DNA from: Lewinella sp. 4G2
GTDB lineage: Bacteria > Bacteroidota > Bacteroidia > Chitinophagales > Saprospiraceae
Reading direction: 5' to 3'
DNA: 64,000 nucleotides
Assembly (NCBI RefSeq): GCF_001625015.1
Contig: NZ_LVWJ02000014.1
Span: 1,798,001-1,862,000, forward strand
Positions 9,598 through 18,800 of this stretch are shown here, in pieces (the first letter of the stretch is position 1; every line of letters begins with the position of its first letter). Under the pieces are notes generated by a model that saw nothing but the letters and a program-made list of their open reading frames with translations, was not told where the DNA came from and did no database searches. Made by a program: the position numbers and the translations under genes.

Positions 9598-11205
9598 TTG
9601 TCTGAAAAACCAAACTTAGCTGCCTCCTGGCGTAGCGACCTACCGGCATCAATTGTCGTTTTCTTCGTTGCCTTGCCCCTTTGTTTAGGAATTGCCTTGG
9701 CCTCCGGCGCCCCTGCCTTTTCGGGTCTGATCGCCGGCATCATCGGCGGCATCATCGTTGGCGCGCTTTCCGGGTCCCAAATTGGCGTTTCTGGCCCGGC
9801 GGCTGGTCTGGCGGCCATCGTGCTGACGGCCATTAGTGCTCTTGGGTTTCAGGATTTCCTCGTCGCCGTAGTGATTGGCGGCGCCATCCAAATTCTCTTT
9901 GGCGTCCTGCGGGCTGGAGTAATTGGTTACTACTTCCCGAGTTCCGTAATTAAGGGAATGTTGACGGGCATTGGCTTGATCATCATCCTTAAACAGATCC
10001 CTCACTTCCTGGGCTACGATAGTGACTTTGAAGGGGACGTTGCCTTCTGGCAGATCGACGGGGAGAACACCTTTACCGAGATCGTTAACGCCTTCGGTAA
10101 TCCCAGCGTTGGCGCAACTACCATTGCCGTTATTGCCCTGGCTATCCTGCTGCTGTGGAGTAACGTGCTTTCCAAAAAGGGAAAGATCTTCACCCTCATT
10201 CAGGGGCCACTCGTAGCCGTGGCGGCGGGTATTGTTTACTACGTCGTTACGCAGGGAGACCCCACCTGGGGCATTTCGGATGAGCACCTGGTGCAAGTAC
10301 CCGTCCCCGGTAGTTTTGACGATTTCCTCGGGCAGTTCACCTTCCCCAATTTTGGAGCCATCACCAATCCGGCGGTTTGGGTGACGGCGTTTACGATCGC
10401 GCTCGTGGCCAGTCTGGAAACCCTCCTTTGCGTAGAGGCAACTGACAAACTCGACCCCGCCCAGCGGGTTACGCCTACGAACCGGGAGCTCCTGGCGCAG
10501 GGTGCCGGTAACATGATCTCCGGCCTCATCGGTGGCCTACCCATCACTCAGGTGATCGTCCGTAGTTCTGCCAATATCCAGTCGGGTGGCAAGACCAAGG
10601 TGTCTGCAATTGTTCACGGTTTCTTCCTGTTGATCTCGGTGATTGCGGTGCCTACTTTACTGAATAAAATTCCCCTGGCCGTCCTGGCGGCGGTGCTCCT
10701 GATCGTTGGTTACAAATTGGCTAAACCTGCCACGGTGGCGGCCATTTACCGGTCCGGCTGGAAGCAATTCGTGCCCTACATCGTCACCGTCGTGGCCATC
10801 GTGTTTACGGATCTACTGACGGGGATTGGTCTCGGCTTGGTCGTAGCTATCATCATCATCCTGTACAAGTCTTACCAGAACAGCCACTTCCTCCACATGG
10901 TGGATAAGGAAGCTTCGGACGGGCACCATGAGGTGAAGATGACCCTCGCCGAAGAGGTGACCTTTTTCAACAAGGCCGCCATCCTGCGCGAGCTCGATGC
11001 CCTTCCCGAAGGTGCCAACCTGGAGCTGAACGTGACCAAAACGCGGTACCTCGACTACGACGTGGTGGAGATCCTCGAAAACTTTGCCGGCAAGGCCCGG
11101 GACCGGGACATCGACATCACCATCATTTCTAACAGGGGAACGGTGAAGAACCCACCCAGCTACATGGAGTTCTTCGACCTTGCACCGGCCGCTTCCGCGC
11201 ACTAA
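9598..11205 (+). CDS. SulP/SLC26-family inorganic anion transporter with C-terminal STAS-like region
   Basis: A 535-residue integral membrane protein with about 12 hydrophobic segments between residues 15 and 430. The N-terminal signature runs SDLPASIVVFFVALPLCLGIALASGAP, a family hallmark of the first transmembrane helix and substrate site, shown here in parts (SDLPASIVVF, ALPLCLGIALASG). Residues about 445-525 form a soluble STAS-like domain (VTFFNKAAILREL, then LDYDVVEILENF). Bacterial relatives carry bicarbonate or sulfate by sodium or proton coupling, and Bacteroidota members are often linked to carbonic anhydrase; none is adjacent here, so the ion is unresolved. The start is TTG; no ATG lies further upstream that fits. 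The last 4 bp overlap the end of the convergent gene. Confidence 0.85.
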   Translation: MSEKPNLAASWRSDLPASIVVFFVALPLCLGIALASGAPAFSGLIAGIIGGIIVGALSGSQIGVSGPAAGLAAIVLTAISALGFQDFLVAVVIGGAIQILFGVLRAGVIGYYFPSSVIKGMLTGIGLIIILKQIPHFLGYDSDFEGDVAFWQIDGENTFTEIVNAFGNPSVGATTIAVIALAILLLWSNVLSKKGKIFTLIQGPLVAVAAGIVYYVVTQGDPTWGISDEHLVQVPVPGSFDDFLGQFTFPNFGAITNPAVWVTAFTIALVASLETLLCVEATDKLDPAQRVTPTNRELLAQGAGNMISGLIGGLPITQVIVRSSANIQSGGKTKVSAIVHGFFLLISVIAVPTLLNKIPLAVLAAVLLIVGYKLAKPATVAAIYRSGWKQFVPYIVTVVAIVFTDLLTGIGLGLVVAIIIILYKSYQNSHFLHMVDKEASDGHHEVKMTLAEEVTFFNKAAILRELDALPEGANLELNVTKTRYLDYDVVEILENFAGKARDRDIDITIISNRGTVKNPPSYMEFFDLAPAASAH

Positions 11206-11918
11206 GCCTTTGCGCGCTTTCCGTTTCCAAACTTAACCTTCCCGGCCCGCAGGCGCCGTTTATACCACTGGGTGAAGATCAGTCCGATGACGGTCGGCGC
11301 GATCCAGCCCGCCGTCTGGAGGTGGCCAGAAAACAAGTCGCCAAAAATGCGGTGGCCACCGAAGGCGAAAAAAGCCGTGAATCCCGCAATTGCCGTGATC
11401 ACGATGTGGCGGATGTGTTCCTCCATCCAGTTGTATCCCTGAGGTTGTACGCCGCGGATCTCCCGTAAAAAGGTTGGCCAGGAAGAAAGCGTGCCCAGCA
11501 CTCCAAATACGACTAGTAGGGAAGAGGATAAGTCTCCCCACCAACCCAAGCCCGCGCCGATCAGGTAGGGGCCGGCCGTCCCTAGAACCAGGCGGAAGGC
11601 GAAATCAATCCGCCGCATTTTTGGCGTGGAGCCCCGTTTGTGGCGCAGCACGGCGATTCCGTAGTACAACGGCCTTGCCGTCAGAAAGGCCAGGAAGCCG
11701 AGAAACAAGGCCTGCATCGTCCGCCCCTGCAAGTAGTTGATGATGGAAAGGAGAAAGGCGGTGGTGACGACCACCCACATCCCGTACACGTAGAATCGTC
11801 CGAACTGATTGTGCACCCGTCCACCCTTGCGCGCAAAGGCGGGTACGAAAAATAAGGCCAGGCTACTGAAGCCGGCAACGACGTGGACGATGAGAAGGAT
11901 GCGATCGAGAAATTCCAT
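11202..11918 (-). CDS. Multi-span membrane protein, DUF2306-like
   Basis: A 238-residue protein with about seven hydrophobic helices. Conserved-looking histidines sit near helix ends (HVVAG near residue 12, HNQFGRFYVYG near 37, EEHIRH near 168), a pattern seen in DUF2306-type membrane proteins that may bind haem or metal, though that function is unproven. A short basic tail follows the last helix. Its stop overlaps the stop of the SulP gene by 4 bp in convergent orientation, so no terminator separates them. It is about 130 bp from the end of the LytTR gene and could be read with it, but no coupling is visible. Confidence 0.55.
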   Translation of the reverse strand: MEFLDRILLIVHVVAGFSSLALFFVPAFARKGGRVHNQFGRFYVYGMWVVVTTAFLLSIINYLQGRTMQALFLGFLAFLTARPLYYGIAVLRHKRGSTPKMRRIDFAFRLVLGTAGPYLIGAGLGWWGDLSSSLLVVFGVLGTLSSWPTFLREIRGVQPQGYNWMEEHIRHIVITAIAGFTAFFAFGGHRIFGDLFSGHLQTAGWIAPTVIGLIFTQWYKRRLRAGKVKFGNGKRAKA

Positions 11919-12049
11919 GGCGAATAGCTTTTCTCAATGATAAGGGCGAAACCCAGTATCCATAAGGGCTGGGGCCGAATGACAAGGCTACCGGGACGAA
12001 TGCACACGCTCCGGGATAGACGCCATATTCGCCTAATCAAGCTCTTCGA

Positions 12050-12997
12050 TCAACCAAGTACCTCCTCCCGCAACCCCGCGACGAATCGGCGGCTCACGGG
12101 CACCTCTTCTTCCGCTGCCACCAGGTTCAGGCGGAGGCCCTGCGCGTTCCCACGGGCGGAAGTGACGTGAGCCGTGTTCACCAGGTAAGAGCGGTGGCAC
12201 CGCCGCACAGTCGTGCCCACTAATTTCTCTTCCAGGGCGCTTAGGGTGGTGCGGATGGTTTCCTCCCTGGCCGCTCCGCCGTCGAGGTAGAGAACGCGGA
12301 CGTAATTCTGGCGGCTTTCGCAGAAGAGCAGGGTTGCCGGGTCGAGGGCAAACTCTTCCGTCAGGGATACCAATTCCGTATGCGTTGGCGGGGTAGCTGG
12401 GGTGCTCAGTCCACCGAAGCGGGCCAGGCTGCCGGCCGCTCGCTGGTTATTGCGCTCGGCCTGCATTTGGATCAGGACCCCGCTCATCGCGATCGGGAAG
12501 AGGCCAATGAGGACCGTCGGTACCGTTACGCCCACCAGTACGACCCAGGAAAAGGCGCCCCAGCCGACGGTGAAGTTGTGGTAAATGAAATTGGCCAAGG
12601 AGATCAGTAGCAGCACGGCGGCGCAGTCGAGGATCCACTTCCCTAGCGTCCAGTTCGGCCCGCAGCGGTGCCAGCCGAATACTTGTTCGGTCACGTAGCT
12701 GTACGTGACGGCCACCAGGAAGGTGACCAATCCGTAACCCAAACAAATGGCGAAAGCGTTGGGGCCAAAATCCATCCCGAAGGGGCGCAACACGTAGAGG
12801 GCGGCGAAGATGAAGATGGCCGTCCGCAGGTGTCCCATGATCAGTCCCCGGTCGAATTCCCGGTCGGGGAAGGGTCGTTTGAGGGGATTACTGGGAAATG
12901 TGGCGGGCATGCTCGGATCTGGGTTCTCCCTCCAAGAATGCCATTTGCCCCACCGGGGTTGTGTGGTAATCCTTCCAATGACTTTATCTTTCGGCAT
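12050..12997 (-). CDS. Membrane-anchored LytTR-family transcriptional regulator
   Basis: The open frame is 315 codons. Residues about 54-180 contain four hydrophobic helices. Residues about 208-312 are a LytTR DNA-binding domain with the diagnostic CESRQNYVRVLY, then RTTLSALEEKL and RRCHRSYLVN. There is no receiver domain, so the protein probably senses through its membrane part, as other Bacteroidota 4-TM/LytTR proteins are thought to do. The listed ATG would overlap the ATG of the divergent gene by two bases and leaves no promoter. The methionine at 12910 (residue 30) or the one at 12838 (residue 54, just before the first helix) is a more realistic start. The target is unknown; autoregulation or control of the divergent nucleoside hydrolase is a guess. 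Confidence 0.8.
   Translation of the reverse strand: MPKDKVIGRITTQPRWGKWHSWRENPDPSMPATFPSNPLKRPFPDREFDRGLIMGHLRTAIFIFAALYVLRPFGMDFGPNAFAICLGYGLVTFLVAVTYSYVTEQVFGWHRCGPNWTLGKWILDCAAVLLLISLANFIYHNFTVGWGAFSWVVLVGVTVPTVLIGLFPIAMSGVLIQMQAERNNQRAAGSLARFGGLSTPATPPTHTELVSLTEEFALDPATLLFCESRQNYVRVLYLDGGAAREETIRTTLSALEEKLVGTTVRRCHRSYLVNTAHVTSARGNAQGLRLNLVAAEEEVPVSRRFVAGLREEVLG
12985..12992 (+). promoter_or_regulatory. TATCTTTC box three bases before the nucleoside hydrolase start
   Basis: TATCTTTC matches TAnnTTTG except at the last base. Only GGC separates it from the ATG at 12996, so a transcript starting about 6-8 nt after the box would begin at or inside the start codon, i.e. be leaderless. Four other genes in the window show the same arrangement. 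Confidence 0.4.
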
Positions 12998-13988
12998 GGC
13001 CAGTTATTCTTTCGTCTTTCGTTTTCCCACCCTTTGTTTGCTTGCCTGCCTCCTTTGCACCTGCGGCAGCGCCCAACCCGACGATTTGCAGGCGCTGCCG
13101 CAGGTGCCGGGAAATGGGGAAGGGACCGCCCCCCTCCACGAGTGGCCCACGGATAAAAAGATCCGCGTCATTCTCGATTCGGACACCGCCAACGAAATTG
13201 ATGACCTCTTCGCCATCGCCCACGCCGTGCCGGATACGAGTATTGACCTGTTGGGACTGAGCTCCGTCCAGTGGTTTCACCACCTCAGCGGACCGAATAC
13301 CGCCCAGCAAAGTCAGGTACTGAACGAAGAATTACTGACGCTGATGGGCCGGATGGACCTGCCCCACCCACTGGGTTCGGACATGATCATGGGCAAACCC
13401 TGGGGGGGCTACGAACCGCGGGATAGCCCCGCCGCGCGCTTCATCATCGAGCAGGCCCACGCCACGCCGGAGGGGGAGAAACTGGCCGTCGTCAGCATCG
13501 GTGCCGTGACCAACCTGGCCTCCGCCATCGCGCTGGACACGACTATTAAGGACAAGATCGTAGCCTACATGCTCGGCTTCCGGTACGATTTTGACGGAGG
13601 GTTTTGGAATAAGGACGAATTCAACATCCGCCGCGACCTCAACGCCGCGAACTACCTGCTGGATGCGGAAGGCCTCGAACTCCATGTGATGCCCATCTCC
13701 GTAGCCATCCAGTATACCTGGGACCGCGAACCCACCTTCGCCCACCTCGAAGACGCGAGAGAGTTGGGCGGGTATCTACGCCAACGCTGGGAAGACCACG
13801 GCGGACCCGGCGCCAGCCGTTGGACGATGTGGGACGTTGCCCTACTGCAGGCCTTCCTGAAACCGAAGCAGGCGGAGGAGATTGCCGTGGCCACCCCGCC
13901 GGAAAATACCGCCCGCAAAGTGTGGATGTATCAGGACATCGACGAAGCCCAGATGGAAAGCGATTTCTGGGAGCGGCTGACCGAGTGA
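12996..13988 (+). CDS. Exported nucleoside hydrolase-like protein (IUNH family)
   Basis: Starting at ATG 12996 the product has 330 residues; the frame is open further upstream but that part would overlap the regulator gene. A signal peptide ends near CGSAQ, followed by a linker of about 25 residues, then RVILDSDTANEIDDLFAI, the Ca2+-binding Asp cluster of inosine-uridine nucleoside hydrolases. Later blocks include LAVVSIGAVTNLASAI and MLGFRYDFDGGFWNKDEFN, the latter at the position of the usual GG-E-N substrate loop. This predicts N-ribosidic hydrolysis in the periplasm, though the divergence of the family allows other ribosides. The signal peptide end and linker are encoded by a perfect 17-bp inverted repeat of the REP-like family (13057-13107). 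Confidence 0.8.
   Translation: MASYSFVFRFPTLCLLACLLCTCGSAQPDDLQALPQVPGNGEGTAPLHEWPTDKKIRVILDSDTANEIDDLFAIAHAVPDTSIDLLGLSSVQWFHHLSGPNTAQQSQVLNEELLTLMGRMDLPHPLGSDMIMGKPWGGYEPRDSPAARFIIEQAHATPEGEKLAVVSIGAVTNLASAIALDTTIKDKIVAYMLGFRYDFDGGFWNKDEFNIRRDLNAANYLLDAEGLELHVMPISVAIQYTWDREPTFAHLEDARELGGYLRQRWEDHGGPGASRWTMWDVALLQAFLKPKQAEEIAVATPPENTARKVWMYQDIDEAQMESDFWERLTE
13057..13107. repeat. REP-like repeat family, inverted pair inside a CDS
   Basis: GCACCTGCGGCAGCGCC at 13057-13073 is the exact reverse complement of 13091-13107, with a 17-nt loop. The same core occurs at 39481-39570, 48684-48702, 55157-55174 and 56689-56706. Here it encodes the end of the signal peptide and the following linker of the nucleoside hydrolase, where sequence constraint should be low. 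Confidence 0.75.
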
Positions 13989-14032
13989 TATTTAGGACCT
14001 GCATCTTTGATTGATACCCAAACCAACCTGCC

Positions 14033-15136
14033 ATGAACCACCGTTCACCTTTTGCCCCATTAATGCTCTTGCTGCTAGTGTTCGCTTGTGGAGAGCCAAA
14101 GGCTACGACGGATTCGGAGGAGGAAATGCCGGTGGAAAGTGCGGGGCAAGTGGGCCTGCACCACGCCGCCTCCTTCCCCATCGGCGGCGCCATCAACATC
14201 CGCAAGGTCATGCGCGATAGCCAACTGCGCGCCATTGTGCAGACTGAATTCAACAGCATCACCTCGACGAACGACATGAAGATGTACCGGATCGCCGGTG
14301 ACCCCGGCCCGCTGGACTTCAGCCGGGCGGATTCCGTCGTCGCCTTCGCTAAAGCCAATGATCTCCGTGTTTTTGGCCACGCTTTGGTCTGGCACTACGC
14401 CCTGCCCGACCACATCGCCAACTTGAGCGCTAAGGAAATGGGCCCGTTCCTGGACGAATACGTGACGACCGTCGTTACTCGCTACAAGGACGACATTGAC
14501 GGGTGGGACGTCGTAAACGAAGTCCTCGACACTAAAGGTGGGGAGATGCGGAATTCGCCCTTCCATCAAAAAATGGGGCGGGAGTACATCGATATAGCCT
14601 TCCGCGCCGCCCGTAAGGCGGACCCAGACGCGAAGCTCTTCATCAACGATTTTGGTACGGAGCGGGATACGGCCAAGCTGTCCGGCCTCCTCCAACTTGT
14701 GGCCGACCTCCAGGATGATCAGGTACCCATTGACGGTATCGGATTCCAGTGGCACCTCCAGATGCGGGACGACACCGCCGTGATCCGGAACAACCTGCGC
14801 CGGGCGGTGGCTACGGGATTGCTCATTCACGTGTCCGAGCTGGACCTCATTTTCAATACCCACAACGACGAGCGGGGTGGGGGAGAGGACGACGTACAGT
14901 TCGTCACACCGATGATGCTCGACGACCAGGCACAGATGTTCGAGACCGTCGCCCGGATCTACCGCGAAGAAGTTCCGCCCGCCCAACGCTACGGCATCAC
15001 TTTCTGGGACTTCACCGACCGGGATACCTGGATCAAAGGCTTCTTCGATATGGGCGACTGGCCAACGATTTTCGACGATTCCCTCAACCGCAAACCGGGC
15101 TACTACGGCTTCGAGTACGGCATTCGTGAGCAGTAA
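14033..15136 (+). CDS. GH10 endo-1,4-beta-xylanase-like lipoprotein
   Basis: A 367-residue lipoprotein with lipobox VFAC (Cys19) and an acidic spacer. Residues about 40-360 form a glycoside hydrolase family 10 barrel: GHALVWHYALPDH (115-127), the acid/base Glu163 in WDVVNEVLD, and the nucleophile Glu269 in IHVSELDL. ITFWDFTDRDTW near the end is the usual C-terminal substrate wall. GH10 enzymes cleave the xylan backbone. With about 320 catalytic residues and no carbohydrate-binding module, this one is compact and probably faces the periplasm or cell surface. Its end overlaps the start of the next gene by 11 bp, which suggests a shared transcript, although an MsrA-like partner is functionally unexpected. 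Confidence 0.87.
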   Translation: MNHRSPFAPLMLLLLVFACGEPKATTDSEEEMPVESAGQVGLHHAASFPIGGAINIRKVMRDSQLRAIVQTEFNSITSTNDMKMYRIAGDPGPLDFSRADSVVAFAKANDLRVFGHALVWHYALPDHIANLSAKEMGPFLDEYVTTVVTRYKDDIDGWDVVNEVLDTKGGEMRNSPFHQKMGREYIDIAFRAARKADPDAKLFINDFGTERDTAKLSGLLQLVADLQDDQVPIDGIGFQWHLQMRDDTAVIRNNLRRAVATGLLIHVSELDLIFNTHNDERGGGEDDVQFVTPMMLDDQAQMFETVARIYREEVPPAQRYGITFWDFTDRDTWIKGFFDMGDWPTIFDDSLNRKPGYYGFEYGIREQ

Positions 15137-15647
15137 TCAAAGCGAGACGGACAGTAATGTCTTACGCCGGATCGCCCTCGGTGGTGGTTGCCACTGGTGC
15201 ACGGAGGGGGTATTCATCTCTCTGCGTGGCGTGGAGAAAGTAGAGCAGGGCTGGGTAACTTCGGAGCCACCTGCGGATGCGTGGTCCGAAGCCGTCATCG
15301 TCCACTACGACCCGACGGTGGTAACAATCGCAACGCTGATTGCCGTCCACCTGGCCACCCACGCCGCGACGAAGGCGCACGCCCTGCGCCACCGGTACCG
15401 GTCCGCGATCTATTATTTTAACCCGGCTGACCGGGCACCGTTGGAACAGGAACTGGCGCGTGCGGCTGCCAGTTTTGATGAGCCAGTACTTACGGCCGTG
15501 CTACCATTTGTCGCTTTCAAACCGTCGCTGCCGGAGCACCAGGATTACTTCCGGTCGGATCCGGAAAAGCCCTTCTGCCAGCGTTTCATTTGGCCAAAAT
15601 TGAGGGGATTGGAGACTGAGTTATTGAAGGGTGAGCTTTTCGATTAG
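15126..15647 (+). CDS. msrA: Peptide-methionine (S)-S-oxide reductase, MsrA-like
   Basis: A 173-residue cytoplasmic protein. The active-site block reads ALGGGCHWCTEGVF (residues 17-30), corresponding to the MsrA GCFWxxE motif: Cys22 is the catalytic cysteine and Glu27 the conserved acid, but the usual Phe is His. YRSAIYYF and LPEHQDYF match the two downstream MsrA blocks. A cysteine near residue 152 (KPFCQRF) could act as resolving cysteine. MsrA repairs oxidised methionine. Because of the changed aromatic residue, which normally helps hold the methyl group, this is a divergent member and its substrate preference may differ. It overlaps the GH10 gene by 11 bp. Confidence 0.75.
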   Translation: MSSNQSETDSNVLRRIALGGGCHWCTEGVFISLRGVEKVEQGWVTSEPPADAWSEAVIVHYDPTVVTIATLIAVHLATHAATKAHALRHRYRSAIYYFNPADRAPLEQELARAAASFDEPVLTAVLPFVAFKPSLPEHQDYFRSDPEKPFCQRFIWPKLRGLETELLKGELFD

Positions 15648-15758
15648 CGTCAAGATTTATGAAGGAATGGTGACCGCCCAATTTCGCGGAAGTCAAAGAA
15701 GAAAGAGAACGGACAGTTTGGACGTCAGCTGGCAGCTACTGCCCGCCGCCAAATTTCC

Positions 15759-15777
15759 TATCTTTACTATTACTTTG
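15759..15777 (+). promoter_or_regulatory. Possible promoter boxes for the giant HYR gene
   Basis: TATCTTTA (15759-15766) and TACTTTG (15771-15777) both resemble TAnnTTTG, the second with a spacing one base short. They lie ahead of the segment that encodes the signal peptide. If used, transcription would start near 15775-15785, which limits where the unusual start codon can be. Confidence 0.3.
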
Positions 15778-15862
15778 CCTCGTAATCTCAAGAATAATCT
15801 ACCAAGCCAGTCTCCATTTTCGTTCCCTGCTTTCCGGGCTTCTCCTGTTAGCCTCCCTTACC

Positions 15863-18800
15863 GTGGTGGGGCAGACGGAGAATTGTGGAGATGGTATTGA
15901 TAATGACGGGGATGGCCTGATCGACTGCTACGACGGCGATTGCCAGGGGGTGGCAGGCTGTGAAGATTTCTTCTTCAACCCACCCACTCCAGAATGTGGA
16001 TTCTCACCCCCTGAATTAGAAGAGGTTGAATTAGGCTTGCTTTTCGAAACGGACCAAGCAGCTTTCCCCATCGATCAGCGCTCCGGCGTCGTCATTGGCG
16101 ATATGAACGGAGATGGTATCCCCGACCTCGTCAGCCGCGACAATTCTCCCGCACGGATCCAGATCTTTAGTGGCGACGATGGACGCATTCTACAGAGTAT
16201 TCTCACGCCGCGTACCCACCCTTTCGGCCAAACGGCTATCGCGGACGTGGATCGGGACGGGCTTGGCGACGTCTTTCAGATGGAGTACACCGGACAACTG
16301 GCTCGTTACGAATTTGGCAACCCCAACGCTGTCTGGCGTACCGGCCGGAACGTAGGCGACGATAACAGCGTATCCATTCCCCAGATCGCCGACGTCAACC
16401 AGGATGGCCGCCCCGAAGTGTACGTTGGTGATCGCGTTTTTGATGCCATCACCGGCGTCCGTTACGTGGACGCACGAATTAATGTGGGTGGCTACGCCGG
16501 CGGTAGCAACTCCGACCGTTTCCCCATTTACTACGACCTCTACCAGCCGGGCGATCCGAAGCCGGGCGGTGGCATCTTTGGCCCAGAAGCCAATGGGATG
16601 GAGTACATCGCTGGCAACCAGGTGCATACCATTGATATCCCGAGTATTGGCCCCAACGGAACCCCAGTTGCTAACTCCGGAACGTACATGTTGGCAGCCG
16701 AACTCAACGCCACCAGCCTGGAACGAGATGGCTTCACCTCCATCGCCGACATCAACGGAGATGGGCGAATGGACATCGCCGTCATGGATGGCGGCCGCGT
16801 CTACGCCTGGGACCCCTACACGAACGAACAAATTGGGGCCACCTTCAATATCCCCAGCACCAGCGCCGGTGGCCGCATCAATATTGGTGACTTTAACGGT
16901 GACGGGGACGTAGAACTAGGGTTTGCCGGTGCCAACATTTACATCGTCCGCCAGTACAGCGGGACCAACGGTGACAATAATGGCGTCTGGACCGACTTGT
17001 GGCGAAAAACGGGACTGGACGATGGTTCCCAACGGACCGGATCGACCCTATTCGATTTTGATGGCAATGGCACCGTTGAAGTTGTCTACTCCGAAGAAGA
17101 GAATCTGTTCATCTATGACGGGCCAACGGGAGACATCCTCTTCCAAACCACCAGCCGCTCCGGTACCCGTACGGAATATCCCCTCGTGGCCGACGTCAAT
17201 GGCGATGGCACTGCGGAGATCATCGTCACCGCTCAGGACCGTAATGGACCACAATTTTCGGGGACGGGCCGCATCAGTGTCTACTCCTCCGCCAACCAGC
17301 CCTGGGTGCCCGCGCGCCAGGTGTGGAACCAGCATGGGTACAACGTGACCAACATTAACGATGACCTGACGGTGCCCCAGTTCCAACAGGATAACCTGAA
17401 TCCTGCCTTCGGGCAGCGTTACAATAACTTCCTCGTTCAGACGGCAGTTGGAGGCGCCGCTGGAGGAGAGATCGTCTACCCGGCGCCGGATGGCATCATC
17501 GAACCGGAACTGGATGCCAACGGGGTAGCGGATATCGACTTTAGTAATTGCCCCAACAGTGTCGTCCTGCGGCTCATCGTAGAAAACGACGGCGATGCAC
17601 CCTTCCCCGGCTCGACGCCAATCGCCTTTTACGACGGCGACCCCCGGACTGGCCAGCCCAACCTCTTCACCACGACTACCCTCGGTACGACCATCGCGCC
17701 CGGTGAAACGGTAACGTTAGACGTGGAGATCGACGTGAGCCAGGCCGCCGCCGGTTCACCCATCTTCCTGAGTGTGAATGACCCAGGCTTTGCGAGTGCG
17801 GACCTGCCCTTCGGCCCCGAAGATTTCCCCCTCACCGGCACCCCGGAATGTGACTACAGTAACAATGTATCCAACGTTGGTAACGTCCGCTGTGGCGAAA
17901 CCTGCGGTAATGGCCGCGACGATGATGGTGATGGGCTCGTCGATGAACCGAACCTCACCCCCGTCCGTACGACGGGTTGCCCAAGGGAGACACTCCCCGC
18001 CATCATCGCGGACGTCAGCGGAGGCACCTGGAGCGTAGTTGGTGGCAGCACGATCGGCACGACCGTCGACCAAAATGGCGTGGTGACCCTCGGTCGCCCG
18101 CCCAACGACCAGCCGGTGATGGAGACCATCCGCTACGATGACGGCATTTGTTTTGAAGACGTCGTGGTGACCACAGTAGATAACACGCCACCAACGGTAG
18201 TCTGCCCCGGTAACCAGGAGGTTGCGCTCGACGCTTCCTGTTCCGCAGTACTAGCCGACTTCGCCTCCCAGGCTCAGTTTGGGGACAATTGTTTCATGAC
18301 CGGGGTCGTCATCACCAGCAGCCAGTCTCCGGCGGTAGGCTCTTCTTTAAACCTGGGCGCCAACCCCGTGACCATCACGGCTACGGACGAAAGTGGCAAC
18401 CAGGGTAGCTGTACGTTCACCGTTACGGCCGTGGACCGGATCAACCCTACTATTACTTGCCCAGCTAATGCGGACGTGACCGTAGATGCTCAGTGTAATT
18501 ACACCTTGCCAGATCTTACCGGTGGAGGAACGGTCGCCGACAATTGCTCCGCCACCGGTGCGATTATCATCACCCAATCTCCCGTGGCGGGGCAGGTGCG
18601 GTCGGGCCACAACACCACCGTCACCGTCACGCTAACCGCGCGCGATGAAGCCGGCAATCGAGGGAATTGTTCTTACGTACTAACGCTGAAGGACGAGACG
18701 CCCCCCGTCCTTACCTGCCCAACGGTATCCGACCAGACGGCGGGTAGTGCAGACTGTGAGTTCGCCCTTTTTGACTACCGCGGCCAAGTCCGGACGACCG

